From Burkholderia cepacia GG4 (GTDB taxonomy: Bacteria; Pseudomonadota; Gammaproteobacteria; Burkholderiales; Burkholderiaceae), in NCBI RefSeq assembly GCF_000292915.1, contig NC_018513.1, positions 186,001 to 250,000 on the forward strand: 64,000 nucleotides of DNA. Reading direction: 5' to 3'. A program made the position numbers and the translations under genes. Positions 27,495-36,974 of this stretch are shown piece by piece (position 1 is the stretch's first letter; each line of letters starts with the position of its first letter). The notes beneath the pieces were generated by a model. That model had not been told where the DNA came from, made no database searches, and was given only the letters and a program-made list of their open reading frames with translations.

Positions 27495-28152
27495 GGAGGC
27501 ACCGGCGGCTAAAAGGAGCGATTGTACCGGTCGCGCGGGCGGCTTGCCGACCCTGCGGCGCGTCGGCCGACACAGGTCCGCGGGCAATCCCGGGGCATCC
27601 CGATTGTTACCGCCATAGTGAGAATCAATGGTCCGGACGGGGTGCTTTTCCGGTGGACCTTTTGATTTATGTATAATGCGGTCCATCCTGCGTGAATTTC
27701 ACGCAATTCGCTGGTGTTTCGGCCCCGTTAAACGGGGCGTCGGATTCACCGTCAAGCATCGACCGCCGGGGAGTCCGGCGGTGTATCCAGCACCGAGCAT
27801 TCGGTGCTCACGTCTTGTCCGGCCGGGTGCTGCGCGCCCGCCTGCGGCCCTGCTGCCGCGCCGCCGGATGAGGCCTGTGCCGCCGTTCCTGTGCGTTGGC
27901 TGTACGCGACGCGCGCGAACGTGAAAGCCATGTTCGATGGCGGCATGTGGGGTCTGGTCAGGCTGCCGGGGACAGGTTGCGCCAGACGTGAAAACTAATC
28001 AGGACGGTTGCGGCACTGACGAAAAGCCGCGCCCATGCTAGCCGCCTGCTCGCAACCGAGCGGGGCGTGCACGCATTTGCCGTCCGGGCCGCGTACCTGC
28101 GTTGTCAAGCAGCGTTGTATCGGTGCGGCCCGAACCAGAAGGCGACACGTCG
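27495..28152 (+). other. Gene-free region with promoter-like box and four clustered inverted repeats
   Basis: No credible ORF. TATAAT at 27672-27677 is followed by GCGTGAA-T-TTCACGC (27690-27704), GCCCCGT-TAA-ACGGGGC (27722-27738), ACCGCCGG-GGAGT-CCGGCGGT (27762-27782) and AGCACCGA-GCAT-TCGGTGCT (27789-27808). Four perfect stems in 120 bases downstream of a -10-like box suggest a structured RNA or a long leader for rlpA, which begins 345 bases later. I could not match it to 6S, RNase P, SRP or tmRNA, and saw no T-run terminator. Confidence 0.4.
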
Positions 28153-28764
28153 ATGAATTTACGTTTTCCGAGTCGATTCGGGACCATTGCATTGTTTTTT
28201 GCGCTGACGGGCTGTGCGGTGCCACCCAGCCAGACCACCGGCAGCGCGAACCAGAAGAACGCAGCCAACAAGACGGCCGCTGCAGCGAAAGCGGACGACG
28301 ACAAGCAGCAACTGAATTTCGATTCCGCGCTGGCATCGATGCCGGCTGCCGACAGCAAGGACGCGAAGAAGTCGTCGCTGGCGGACGCCGAGCCGATCGA
28401 CGGCAAGGATGTGTCCGACTTCCGTCAGTCGGGCCGGGCATCGTGGTATGGCAGGGATTTCCACGGCCGCCGCACCGCGAACGGCGAGCGCTTCAACATG
28501 AATGCGCTGACCGCCGCGCACCGCACGCTGCCGCTGTCTTCGTACATCAAGGTGACGAACGCGTCGACCGGCAAGTGGGTCGTCGTGAAGGTCAACGATC
28601 GCGGGCCGTACAAGCGCGGCCGCGTGCTCGACCTGTCGTATGCCGCCGCCAGGATGATCGGCCTCGTGCATGCCGGCACGGGCCGCGTGAAGATCGAAGG
28701 GCTGTCGCCGCAGGAAGCGCGCGAGGCACGCGACGAAATGTTCGCGTCGGTCTCGACGAAGTAA
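28153..28764 (+). CDS. rlpA: Septal ring lytic transglycosylase RlpA-like lipoprotein
   Basis: RlpA cleaves or binds peptidoglycan strands lacking stem peptides at the division site. The 203-residue protein has a lipobox ALTGC (C21), an Ala/Lys/Asp-rich linker to about residue 95, and the double-psi beta-barrel GRASWYGRDFHGRRTANGE ... KVNDRGPYKRGRVLDLSYAAA. There is no C-terminal SPOR domain, so septal targeting by SPOR is absent; the protein is shorter than E. coli RlpA. Terminator follows. Confidence 0.92.
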   Translation: MNLRFPSRFGTIALFFALTGCAVPPSQTTGSANQKNAANKTAAAAKADDDKQQLNFDSALASMPAADSKDAKKSSLADAEPIDGKDVSDFRQSGRASWYGRDFHGRRTANGERFNMNALTAAHRTLPLSSYIKVTNASTGKWVVVKVNDRGPYKRGRVLDLSYAAARMIGLVHAGTGRVKIEGLSPQEAREARDEMFASVSTK

Positions 28765-28785
28765 CGCGGCGGTTCGTCCGCTGAT

Positions 28786-28816
28786 GCAAAAAGGGCTGCC
28801 GTCGGGCAGCCCTTTT
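28786..28816. terminator. Bidirectional terminator between rlpA and rsmI
   Basis: AAAGGGCTGCC-GTC-GGGCAGCCCTTT with A runs on the left and T runs on the right, serving both converging genes. Confidence 0.9.
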
Positions 28817-28844
28817 TCGTTTCCGAGGATTGGCGGTTCGCGCG

Positions 28845-29723
28845 TCAGCCTTCCTTCAGCACGAGCGCGCGCGCGTACAGCGCGTTGCGCGACGCGCCCG
28901 TCAGCGCGGCCGCGAGCTTCGCGGCGCTCTTCACCGGCACCTCTTCCAGCAGCAGCTTGAGCAGCGCGTCGTGCGCGGTGTCGTCGGCCTCGCCGCGGTC
29001 GGCCGGCGCGCCTTCGACGACCAGCACGAACTCGCCGCGCTGCCGGTTCGCATCGCCGTCGAGCCAGGTCTGTCCTTCGGCCAGGGTGCCCTGGAACAAC
29101 TGCTCGTGTAGCTTGGTGAGTTCGCGCGCGATCAGCAGCCGGCGCGCGGGGCCGAACGCGTCGGCGAGTGCGGCGACGGTTTCGGCGATCCGGTGCGGCG
29201 CTTCGTAGAACACCAGCGCGTACGGGTGCTGCGCGAGCGCCTGCAGCGCGCTCGCGCGCTGCTTCGCCTTCGGCGGCAGGAAGCCCGCGAACGTGAACGC
29301 GCCGGCCCAGTCGCCCGCCACGCTCAGCGCGGTCACGGCGGCGCTCGCGCCCGGCAGCGGGATCACCGCGAAGCCGGCGGCGCGCACGGTGTCGACGAGC
29401 CGCGCGCCGGGGTCCGAAATGCCGGGCGTGCCGGCGTCCGACACGTACGCCACGCGTTCGCCGGCACGCAGCAGCTCGATCACGCGCAGCGCGGCTTCGC
29501 GTTCGTTGTGCTCGTGCACGGCGACGAGCGGTTTCGAGATCCCGTAGCGGGCCAGCAGCTGGCCCGTGTTGCGGGTGTCTTCGGCCGCGATGCGGTCGGC
29601 AAGGCCGAGCACGTGCAGCGCGCGCAGCGTGATGTCGGCGGTGTTGCCGATCGGCGTCGCGACGATATAGAGCGCGGCGCTCGGGTAGTGCTGCGTTTGC
29701 GCGAGTTCGAGGAGGGCAGTCAT
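28845..29723 (-). CDS. rsmI: 16S rRNA (cytidine(1402)-2'-O)-methyltransferase RsmI
   Basis: Methylates the 2'-O of C1402 in 16S rRNA. The 292-residue SAM enzyme shows [43 protein letters not shown] and the FYEAPHRI motif, all family marks. The ATG ends at 29723 and is shared head to head with yraN; the region to its left is the terminator shared with rlpA. Confidence 0.97.
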   Translation of the reverse strand: MTALLELAQTQHYPSAALYIVATPIGNTADITLRALHVLGLADRIAAEDTRNTGQLLARYGISKPLVAVHEHNEREAALRVIELLRAGERVAYVSDAGTPGISDPGARLVDTVRAAGFAVIPLPGASAAVTALSVAGDWAGAFTFAGFLPPKAKQRASALQALAQHPYALVFYEAPHRIAETVAALADAFGPARRLLIARELTKLHEQLFQGTLAEGQTWLDGDANRQRGEFVLVVEGAPADRGEADDTAHDALLKLLLEEVPVKSAAKLAAALTGASRNALYARALVLKEG

Positions 29724-29769
29724 GACAGGCAATGCGCGCAATCGCGGCGCAAGCGGAACAAGGACGGCA

Positions 29770-30198
29770 TTGTGCCACGCGGCGCCGGCCGTGCCGGGCG
29801 GCGGGCGCGGTTTGCCGCCCGGAGACGGCAATTTTTCCGGCGCGGCGCGATCCAGGCCGGTCGGCGCCGCGTTCGAGCAGCGTGCGCGGCAGTTCCTCGA
29901 GCGCCGCGGTCTCGTGTTCGTCGCGGCGAACGTGACGATGCGCGGCGGCGAACTCGATCTCGTGATGCGCATGCCCGACGGCACGCTGGTGTTCGTCGAG
30001 GTGCGCGCGCGGCGCAGCACCCGGCATGGCGGCGCAGCGGCGAGCGTCGGCTGGCGCAAGCGGCGGCGTCTGGTCGCGGCGGCGCTCCATTTCTGGGCGC
30101 GGCACGGCGCGGGCGCCGCATGCCGCTTCGACGTCGTTGCATTCGAGGCCGGCCGGCTCGAGTGGCTGCGTGACGCATTTCGTGCCGACGATGCGTAG
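29770..30198 (+). CDS. yraN: UPF0102 family protein YraN
   Basis: Nuclease-like fold protein of unknown function. It shows [17 protein letters not shown], the acidic core GGELDLVM ... LVFVEVRAR (endonuclease-like D, E, V-x-V) and WLRDAF. Start is uncertain: a TTG at 29770 with AAGGA before it gives 142 residues, the family norm; an ATG at 29722 overlapping the rsmI start would give 158. It lies divergent from rsmI and leads to diaA, as in E. coli (yraL-yraN-diaA-yraP). Confidence 0.9.
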   Translation: MCHAAPAVPGGGRGLPPGDGNFSGAARSRPVGAAFEQRARQFLERRGLVFVAANVTMRGGELDLVMRMPDGTLVFVEVRARRSTRHGGAAASVGWRKRRRLVAAALHFWARHGAGAACRFDVVAFEAGRLEWLRDAFRADDA

Positions 30199-30324
30199 CC
30201 GCGAGCTGTGACGAGATGTAAAGAGTTCTTGTCATACCCCCGGAGAGGGTGCCGGAGTGCGGTAAACTCGCCGCACCCATGACGTTGCGCGCTGTGTGCC
30301 GCGCGCCCAGTTCACCAGGAATCG

Positions 30325-30909
30325 ATGTCAGTCGAACGTATCCAGCAACATTTCCGCGACAATATCGAGCTTCACGCCGAAGCGGCCGACGCGCTGTCGC
30401 TGCCGATCGCAGCCGCGGTCGACGCGATGTTCGCCGCGCTGGCGAACGGCAACAAGATCGTCGCATGCGGCGACGGCCCGTCGGCCGCCGCCGCGCACTA
30501 CCTCGCCGTGGCGCTCGTCGGCGGCTTCGAGCGCGAGCGTCCGGGCCTGCCCGCGATCGCGCTGGCCACCGATGCGTCGCAGGGCGGTCTCACGGGGGCG
30601 TTGGCCGCCGATCAGCTGTTCGCGCAGCAGGTGCGTGTGCTCGGGCAGACCGGCGACATCCTGCTGGTGCTCGACGCGAGCGGCGCGTCGCCGCGCGTGC
30701 TGGCCGCGATCGACGAGGCGCACGAGCGCGAAATGACCGTCGTCGCGCTGACGGGCGGAAGCGGCCACGCCGTCGCGGCCGCGCTGTCCGATACCGATAT
30801 TCCGATCAGCGTGCCCGCCGTTCGCGCGGCGCGCGTCCACGAAGTCCATCTGCTGACCATCCACTGCCTGTGCGACGGCATCGACGCGATGCTGCTGGGT
30901 GAGGATTGA
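30325..30909 (+). CDS. diaA: SIS domain DnaA-initiator-associating protein DiaA
   Basis: DiaA is a sugar-isomerase-fold protein that binds DnaA and helps replication start; the fold is that of phosphoheptose isomerase GmhA. The 194-residue protein keeps FERERPGLPAIALATDAS and the HLLTIHCLCD C-terminus. The sugar-phosphate loop reads ACGDGPSAAAAHY instead of the usual GNGGSAADAQH, so isomerase activity is doubtful. Position between yraN and a BON-domain lipoprotein supports DiaA over GmhA. Stop overlaps a TTG just before dolP. Confidence 0.85.
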   Translation: MSVERIQQHFRDNIELHAEAADALSLPIAAAVDAMFAALANGNKIVACGDGPSAAAAHYLAVALVGGFERERPGLPAIALATDASQGGLTGALAADQLFAQQVRVLGQTGDILLVLDASGASPRVLAAIDEAHEREMTVVALTGGSGHAVAAALSDTDIPISVPAVRAARVHEVHLLTIHCLCDGIDAMLLGED

Positions 30910-30926
30910 ACGAAGGAGAGCCGTCG

Positions 30927-31724
30927 ATGAATCAAAGTCGCGTCAAACAGACGCTCGTCAGAACCACGTTGCTCGCCGCGCTGACGGCGGGTCTCGCCAT
31001 GTCGCTGCAGGGCTGCGTGCTCGGCGTGCTGGGTGCGGCGGCCGGCGGCAGCGCGCTGATCGCGACCGATCGCCGTACGCTCGGCGCACAGACCGAGGAT
31101 CGCGAGATCCAGGTCAAGTCGCTCACGCAGATCAACAACGGGCTGCCGGACCAGTCGCACGTGAACGTGACGGTGTTCAACCGCCGCGTGCTGCTGACGG
31201 GTGAAGTGCCGAACAACGCATCGAAGCAGCGTGCCGAGGAAATCGTGCGCGGCATCAACAACGTGAACGCGATCGTCAACGAGCTGTCGGTCGAGCCGGC
31301 GTCGTCGCTGTCGTCGCGCGCGAACGACTCGTATCTCGAAGGGCGGGTGAAGTCCGAGCTGATCGCGACGAAGGGCCTGTCGGCGAACTACTACAAGGTC
31401 GTCAGCGAGCGCGGCAACATCTACCTGCTGGGCCTCGTGACGGTCGACGAAGGCAATCGCGGTGCGGATGCGGCGAGCCAGGTGCCGGGCGTCGAGAAGG
31501 TCGTGAAGGTGTTCCAGTACATCCAGGCGCAGGACGCGCAGGCATTGCAGGCAGCGTCGCCGAGCGATGCGTCCGGCGCGCAGGCTGCCGCCGCGCCCGC
31601 GGATGCCGCGACGGTCGGTGCAGTGCCCGATGCGTCGGTCCAGTCCATGCCGCTGCAACCGCCCGCGCCGATCTCGAATTCGTCGAGCGTGCACCCGGGC
31701 AACCCGAAGGCGACGCCGCAATGA
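30927..31724 (+). CDS. dolP: BON-domain outer-membrane lipoprotein DolP (YraP)
   Basis: Outer-membrane lipoprotein that helps keep envelope integrity. The 265-residue protein has lipobox SLQGC (C30) and two BON domains (about 55-120 and 125-205). The Ala/Pro/Ser-rich C-terminal tail of some 60 residues exceeds the E. coli protein. The ATG at 30927 follows AAGGAGAG; an in-frame TTG at 30906 is unlikely. Stop overlaps the cytochrome gene by 4 bases. Confidence 0.92.
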   Translation: MNQSRVKQTLVRTTLLAALTAGLAMSLQGCVLGVLGAAAGGSALIATDRRTLGAQTEDREIQVKSLTQINNGLPDQSHVNVTVFNRRVLLTGEVPNNASKQRAEEIVRGINNVNAIVNELSVEPASSLSSRANDSYLEGRVKSELIATKGLSANYYKVVSERGNIYLLGLVTVDEGNRGADAASQVPGVEKVVKVFQYIQAQDAQALQAASPSDASGAQAAAAPADAATVGAVPDASVQSMPLQPPAPISNSSSVHPGNPKATPQ

Positions 31725-32074
31725 AGTCGACGCAGATCAAGCAATGGATGGCGCAGGGCGCCGCGGCGGCGGTGCTCGCGGCCGGTGCGTTCGGCACCGC
31801 GCACGCGGATGTCGGCGACGGCCTGAAGGTCGCCCGCAGCAACGCATGCATGGGCTGCCACGCAGTGGACCGCAAGCTGGTCGGCCCGTCGTTCAAGGAC
31901 ATCGCTGCCCGCTACAAGTCCGATCCGCAGGCCGTCGCGAAGCTGTCGAAGAAAGTGAAGGACGGCGGCTCCGGTGTCTGGGGCGCGATCCCGATGCCTG
32001 CGCACCCGCGCATGAGCGATGCGGATCTGCGGTCCGTGGTCGAATGGGTGCTCGCCGGCGCGCCGTCGAAGTGA
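31721..32074 (+). CDS. Periplasmic c-type cytochrome (c551-like)
   Basis: A 117-residue single-haem electron carrier. It has a signal peptide ending at AHA29, the haem motif CMGCH at 43-47, and a GAIPMPAHPRM segment with the likely axial Met. It overlaps dolP (ATGA) and ends the yraN-diaA-dolP run before tRNA-Ala. Confidence 0.94.
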   Translation: MKSTQIKQWMAQGAAAAVLAAGAFGTAHADVGDGLKVARSNACMGCHAVDRKLVGPSFKDIAARYKSDPQAVAKLSKKVKDGGSGVWGAIPMPAHPRMSDADLRSVVEWVLAGAPSK

Positions 32075-32140
32075 CGCGTTCGGGGTGACGGAACCCCTAT
32101 TGCCAAGCGCGGAAATGGATGTGTATGATGGTTGTCTGTT

Positions 32141-32216
<76 letters not shown>

Positions 32217-32228
32217 TAAATTCCAGTA

Positions 32229-32268
32229 AAAACAACGCACTACGTCTCGCGACGTAGTGCGTTGTTTT
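32229..32268 (+). terminator. Long hairpin terminator after tRNA-Ala
   Basis: Perfect 18-bp arms (start AAAACAACGCACTACGTC) with loop TCGC, ending in TTTT. Unusually long and perfect for a terminator; it probably ends the tRNA transcript. Confidence 0.8.
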
Positions 32269-32515
32269 GCATTCTGGTGCAGTTTTTTCCACATCGTGTG
32301 TGGCAAATTTGTGGCGCAATGCCATCTTCAACCATTGCACCGGTGATCGGTAGAAATCCCTCCGCGACTCTACCGAGACTTCAGTGACCGTCAGCATCAA
32401 TCTTGCAGGCATCAGCCAATCAACGCAGCCGTGTGCACAAATGTGACATGGCGCAACAAGGGGCCAAAGTCCGTGCAGGCACTTCGCACGGTCGAGCAAC
32501 TAGCCGATCAGTGCG

Positions 32516-32746
32516 TTGATTCGCGTGACACGCACTCTGGTGGGCGCGAGGCAGCCCGGCGCCGTTGGGCGCCGCTCTCGCGCGTTTGACAGGAAATCGT
32601 GGCACAGCGGAGGCGGCAAAGGGGCTGGTCGCAAGATTCTCGTCGAGCGTCAAGAGCACGTCCAGCGAAAGCAAATCATGTTTCCGCTCAAGACACACGA
32701 CTACGCAGAAGCGAAGCGATTGTCTGCTGACGCAATGATCCGCTGA
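32516..32746 (+). pseudogene. Remnant of a site-specific integrase next to tRNA-Ala
   Basis: An ORF of 76 codons whose end, IMFPLKTHDYAEAKRLSADAM, resembles the N-terminal SAM-like region of phage/island integrases. Nothing of a catalytic domain follows; a stop at 32744 ends it and the next gene begins from the other direction. The stretch 32269-32515 holds no gene. I read it as the scar of an integrated element. Confidence 0.5.
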
Positions 32747-32771
32747 GATGGATCAGGGGCACGTCGCCGCA

Positions 32772-34454
32772 TTACCGGATCAGCCACGCCTGTCCGAATT
32801 CCGTCGCCGGAAGCGGCACGGCATCGATGTGCGCATTGCGCAGAAATTCCGCGTCCTGATGTTCTCCGGAACTAATCATCCGAATCGATCGATTCCGCAA
32901 GTAAGGATCGTTCTGGATGAGGTCGATGAGAAACTTGCTACGCTCGATGGAGAGAAAGACGATGCTGCGCTTGTCGGCCGGGACTTCCGGGATGCGTGCC
33001 AACTGAGTGCTGATGTGGTGCTCGATGCTTGTCATTTGCCACGGCACGAGAATCATCAGGCTGCACACAATCAGGGATCCCGCCAGATTGCGCAGGGCGG
33101 GGGGCGTTGCGTCGTTCCGGTGCGGAAGCGAGCCGGCGACGGCTGCGCCGGCGAGGATGGGCAGCACGCTCCATGCCGGATGGAAGTAGCGGTAGCCCCA
33201 GCCGTTCCCCTGATCGAACGGTACAAAGAAATAGCCGAAGTAGGTCAGCACGGCCGACGCTGTGAGCAACTGGACGGCGATGTTTTCGCGCCTGCGTGCG
33301 TAGCCCATTCCGGCTAGGATCAGCAGACCGGGCATCGCCCAGATCCACAGCTTGACCGTGCTGGCCAGTCGCACGAACAGGATTCCGAGGTCCGGCAGCG
33401 TGAAGGCCGACGCGATCCAGTCGAGGGCGCCTTGCGATGGCAGATGAGCCGCGTGATTGGCGATGTCGGTCGCGATATGCGCCTTGAACAATACCCAGCC
33501 GATGCCCAGCAGCAGCGTGAGAGGCGCGTATCCCGCGATCAGCGTCAGCATCTGTCGCCAGGACGGGCGCTGAAACAGAAACCAGACCAGCCACGGGAAC
33601 GCAAAGAGCACGTGGGGCAACGGATTGTGGAAGGTCAGCGCGATCGAGCCCATCACGCCGCTGAAGAAAAGCTGACGCGGAGTCGGCCGGAGAAATCCCC
33701 AAACGAATGCGAGGTTCGCGAGCAGCAAGCCCGTCATCGCGAAGTAGGAAATGCCCGAGGCCGCAAAGACCGGGGACGCCAGCGTGAACAGCATCGCCCA
33801 GCCAGCCACTGCGTCCTCGTTCGGAAAGACGAGTCGGCAGGTGCGCGCGGTGGCGACCAGCGTGAGAGCTGATAGCACCGGGTTGCACAGCCAGTCGGCT
33901 CCGATCCGGTTGAAGGCAGCCAGCAAGAGTGCGAAGCCGGGCCAATAGGCAGAGGCTACCTGACCCGTGGTGCGGGACACGACGAGGAGGTAGTTCTGGA
34001 ACCTCGGATAGATGAGGCGATTCAGCCAATCGGGCGGAAACTGTCCGGTCAGCGCGCCGTTCGCGAAGACGCGGCCCTGGAACCACACCGCGTATTCGTC
34101 TGTTGACAAGGGATGCGCGTGATAGATGAAACGCGCACCGAACGCGAACGTGACGGCGGTCAACGCAGCGAGTCTCCATGGATGGCGTCCGCATGCGGCG
34201 GCGACGGTGGACACGCGATGACAGAGCGGGGATATGGCGACGGCGATGACCAGCACCAGCAGGCTCAGGTGCGCGGCCGGACGATCGTAGGTTTTGAGCA
34301 GATACGAGAAGAACGGCGAAAAGATATTCAAAGGTGCATCGGCTGCGAGCAGCAGCGCGCAGATACATCCTCCGATGCCGGTCCGCACGATCAGCCGCAC
34401 TGCGGCGGACGAGGGGCTTTGGACCCGAGACACGGATTTTTCAGCGCTCCCCAT
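32772..34454 (-). CDS. GT-C fold (PMT/ArnT-like) integral membrane glycosyltransferase
   Basis: A 560-residue protein with about a dozen membrane segments and a late soluble part. The first periplasmic loop has the GT-C acidic motif in STDEYAVW (D119/E120). Such enzymes move a sugar from a polyprenyl phosphate carrier to an acceptor on the periplasmic side. Last gene of the six-gene operon; it would use the lipid-linked sugar made by the GT2 protein and flipped by GtrA. The acceptor (O-antigen, protein, other glycan) is unknown. Lower G+C than the flanks. Confidence 0.82.
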   Translation of the reverse strand: MGSAEKSVSRVQSPSSAAVRLIVRTGIGGCICALLLAADAPLNIFSPFFSYLLKTYDRPAAHLSLLVLVIAVAISPLCHRVSTVAAACGRHPWRLAALTAVTFAFGARFIYHAHPLSTDEYAVWFQGRVFANGALTGQFPPDWLNRLIYPRFQNYLLVVSRTTGQVASAYWPGFALLLAAFNRIGADWLCNPVLSALTLVATARTCRLVFPNEDAVAGWAMLFTLASPVFAASGISYFAMTGLLLANLAFVWGFLRPTPRQLFFSGVMGSIALTFHNPLPHVLFAFPWLVWFLFQRPSWRQMLTLIAGYAPLTLLLGIGWVLFKAHIATDIANHAAHLPSQGALDWIASAFTLPDLGILFVRLASTVKLWIWAMPGLLILAGMGYARRRENIAVQLLTASAVLTYFGYFFVPFDQGNGWGYRYFHPAWSVLPILAGAAVAGSLPHRNDATPPALRNLAGSLIVCSLMILVPWQMTSIEHHISTQLARIPEVPADKRSIVFLSIERSKFLIDLIQNDPYLRNRSIRMISSGEHQDAEFLRNAHIDAVPLPATEFGQAWLIR

Positions 34455-34457
34455 GAA

Positions 34458-35702
34458 TCACCTCTGTTGCTCGAGTATTGTCCGGATCAAGTCTCGATAG
34501 GTGTTCGCGCAACGATCCCATGACCAATGAGTGGCGGCCCAATTCGCGACCTCACTGCGCCGTCGTGCGAGCACGGGGGGATCGGCGGCGAGTGTCGTCA
34601 GGCGGCGATGCCACGCCGGCAGCGCATCGCCGGCCTCCACGGTTTCGGAGAACAGTACCTGTTCGACGCCCGGCAGCGCCGATGCGGTATCGCGGCCGAC
34701 GATGGCGGGCGTGCCGCAGGCCATGGATTCCTGCACGACGAGCGGAAAGCCTTCTCCTGCGCTGGGCAAGACGAGCAGGTCGGCCGCGCGATAGAGTTCG
34801 GCAAGCGTCGAACCGGAACGGTCGCGGAAAATCCGGACGTTGCTTCTTGCCCATTTTTCGGGGTCCATTTCCCCTTTGCCGGCAAATATCCAGATCACGT
34901 CGGGGAGCGATTCCGTCAGGCGTTCTAGCAGATCGAGTCCCTTCTTCTCGACGAAGCGGCCAACGAAGAGAAAGCATGTGCGGCCGGCCGGAATGTTCAG
35001 GCCGGCGCGCAGCCTGTCTCGCTCGGCATCGGCGACCGGAAAGAAGGTCGAGCGGTCGAGTCCGTTTTGAATCAGGCAGCCCCGTCGTTCGGATGTCTCG
35101 CCGGGCAGGAAGAATTGCCTGACGACGGTGCTGACGAAGGCTGCGCCATCGGCGTACTCGAGCATCGCCCTGCCGAGCGTCATGTTTGCCAACGCGAAAA
35201 GGCGGCGAACCATCATGTTGCGAAACGGAACTGCGCCGATATGCTGGGTGATCAGGATCGGCTTGCGCTGGATTTTCGCAATCGCGAACGTAGCGATGCT
35301 GCCGACGTAAATGTAATCGTGAATGTGTACGAGATCGGCTCGCCGGACCGCATTCCACAGAGCCTTCAGGCGCAACGGTGACCAGAGCGGATACGGGAGA
35401 TGCCAGCGGCGCTCGAGGGGATTCCAGGCCGGTACGCTGACACACGTGATGCCTTCGATGGCCGGGGCCGGGTCGCAATCGCTCGCGAACCATTCGATGA
35501 CGGCCGCTGAGTCCCGCACGAGCGTCTCGGCAAGATGGCCCGCGACGAGTTCCACGCCGCCGCGGTGGGCGGGGAAAAAATGGGTAATCAGGACGATGCG
35601 CACGCGTTGTGTGGTGTCCCGGGACAGCGATGCGGCGTCGACGCGCACGGGGGCGAGCGTCTGGGCGGTCACGTCGTCTTCCGGCGGCAGGTCGTGTGTC
35701 AC
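34458..35702 (-). CDS. GT4 family glycosyltransferase
   Basis: A 414-residue retaining GT-B enzyme. The N-terminal domain has LITHFFPAHRGGVE, the hinge VLFVGR-like CFLFVGRFVEKKGLDLLER, and the nucleotide-sugar site EGFPLVVQESMACGTPAI. I use the GTG at 35702, which overlaps the GtrA stop (GTGA). The frame is open further upstream but that part runs antisense to GtrA. It lies three bases before the GT-C gene. Confidence 0.9.
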   Translation of the reverse strand: MTHDLPPEDDVTAQTLAPVRVDAASLSRDTTQRVRIVLITHFFPAHRGGVELVAGHLAETLVRDSAAVIEWFASDCDPAPAIEGITCVSVPAWNPLERRWHLPYPLWSPLRLKALWNAVRRADLVHIHDYIYVGSIATFAIAKIQRKPILITQHIGAVPFRNMMVRRLFALANMTLGRAMLEYADGAAFVSTVVRQFFLPGETSERRGCLIQNGLDRSTFFPVADAERDRLRAGLNIPAGRTCFLFVGRFVEKKGLDLLERLTESLPDVIWIFAGKGEMDPEKWARSNVRIFRDRSGSTLAELYRAADLLVLPSAGEGFPLVVQESMACGTPAIVGRDTASALPGVEQVLFSETVEAGDALPAWHRRLTTLAADPPVLARRRSEVANWAATHWSWDRCANTYRDLIRTILEQQR

Positions 35703-36106
35703 GGCGCAAAGGTCCAGCCGAGATGGGCGAGGAAATTGAAGATCATGAACAGCAGGGTGATCGCAACACTGGAGAGCAGGTAATTGATGCCTAGCACGTC
35801 GACCATGATGAACATGATGCCCAGATTCAACGCAAGGGAGCTCGACATCACGAAGTAGTACCGCTGGATCTCGCGGAAGTTCGGGTGCGATATTTTCGTA
35901 AAGGTAAAGTACTTGTTGAAAACGAAACCCACCCCGTTGACCGTGAAGAACGAGATCGTGGCGGCAATCAGGTAATGCCACCCGAGGTGGGTCGTCACGA
36001 ACCAGAGCATTGACAGGTTCAGCAGCGTGCAGATGCCCCCGACCAGGACGAAGCGTAGAAACTTTCCGGGTAGGGGCGGAACGCGAGAGGCCGGTTGCGG
36101 AGGCAT
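35699..36106 (-). CDS. GtrA family membrane protein (lipid-linked sugar flippase)
   Basis: A 135-residue protein with four membrane segments of the GtrA type: KFLRFVLVGGICTLLNLSML, FFTVNGVGFVFNKYFTF and a late FMIFNFLAHLGWTFAP. GtrA proteins are thought to move undecaprenyl-phosphate-linked sugars across the membrane for O-antigen modification. The stop overlaps the GT4 start by 4 bases. A GtrB-like GT2 protein is encoded upstream in the same operon. Confidence 0.93.
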   Translation of the reverse strand: MPPQPASRVPPLPGKFLRFVLVGGICTLLNLSMLWFVTTHLGWHYLIAATISFFTVNGVGFVFNKYFTFTKISHPNFREIQRYYFVMSSSLALNLGIMFIMVDVLGINYLLSSVAITLLFMIFNFLAHLGWTFAP

Positions 36107-36118
36107 CGCTCTAGTTGC

Positions 36119-36958
36119 TCACGCGACCTTGACGGATTCGACGAGCACGCAACCGAAGGGGCCTGTCGATGGTGCGGATCGGTTCAGACCGATCGCCAGC
36201 ATCTTGCTGGCCATGACCGCAAGCGCATTCGGAACGGAAGACTTCGACTTGCGCAAGCCGAGACTGCGCTGAATGTCGATCGGTTGACGGCGCTTGCCGA
36301 ACGCCAGATAAAGAATGCCCGCAGTCAGTCTGGAAATGTTTTCCCAACGCCGTACCTCGCTTACGGTCAGGTACTCGACATGGTCGCTAACCTTCAGCCC
36401 CCTGCGGGCGAGCTCCTGTTCCCAGAGCTCGATGCCCCAGTAGCGCTTGTGCGCGCAGCGACGATCGATTTCGTCCAGGTAGGCGGAGCGGCTCGTCGCT
36501 GGCAGCCACGGACCCATCAGGCACGCGTGGAAATATTTGCTCGGCACCGTGAACACGAATTTACCGCCAGGCTTGAGGACGCGGGAGACTTCATCGAGCA
36601 CGTCCCCGATGGTGTCGATATGCTCGAGGACCGAGTTGGAAAACACGAAATCGAACGAGTCTTCCGGCTCGGGAATGCGACCGCCCGAGGTCGTATGAAT
36701 CGTGTCGTAGAGCCCGAGCGCGCTTGCCTGGCCGGTTTCGAGCGGATCGATGTCGACACCCACCAGTTCGCGCCGGCCGACGTGATCCGTGATGGTCTTC
36801 ATCAGCTTGCCGTCGCCGCAGCCGAGGTCCATGCCGCGACCGGGCGGAAACGGCCGGGACAGCACGACGTCGATCTCGATGGCCCGCCACAGGCTCGTCG
36901 CGGGTTGAAACGGCGTTTCCGTGAAGAAGCGCCGGAGCAAATCGACATTCATGGTCAT
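36119..36958 (-). CDS. SAM-dependent class I methyltransferase
   Basis: A 279-residue Rossmann methyltransferase of the UbiE/type-11 sort. Motif I DLGCGDG is at 44-50, acidic VGVDIDPLE follows, and SFDFVFSNSVLEHIDTI marks motif IV. The C-terminal third is less typical and may bind a sugar. GGAGG lies nine bases before the ATG ending at 36958. It probably methylates a sugar of the glycan built by this operon. Confidence 0.88.
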   Translation of the reverse strand: MTMNVDLLRRFFTETPFQPATSLWRAIEIDVVLSRPFPPGRGMDLGCGDGKLMKTITDHVGRRELVGVDIDPLETGQASALGLYDTIHTTSGGRIPEPEDSFDFVFSNSVLEHIDTIGDVLDEVSRVLKPGGKFVFTVPSKYFHACLMGPWLPATSRSAYLDEIDRRCAHKRYWGIELWEQELARRGLKVSDHVEYLTVSEVRRWENISRLTAGILYLAFGKRRQPIDIQRSLGLRKSKSSVPNALAVMASKMLAIGLNRSAPSTGPFGCVLVESVKVA

Positions 36959-36974
36959 TTCGTGATACCTCCGG

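Noticed and set aside
27680..27900. 6S, RNase P or SRP RNA in the rlpA leader region
   Set aside because: None of the conserved core motifs of these RNAs was found on either strand.
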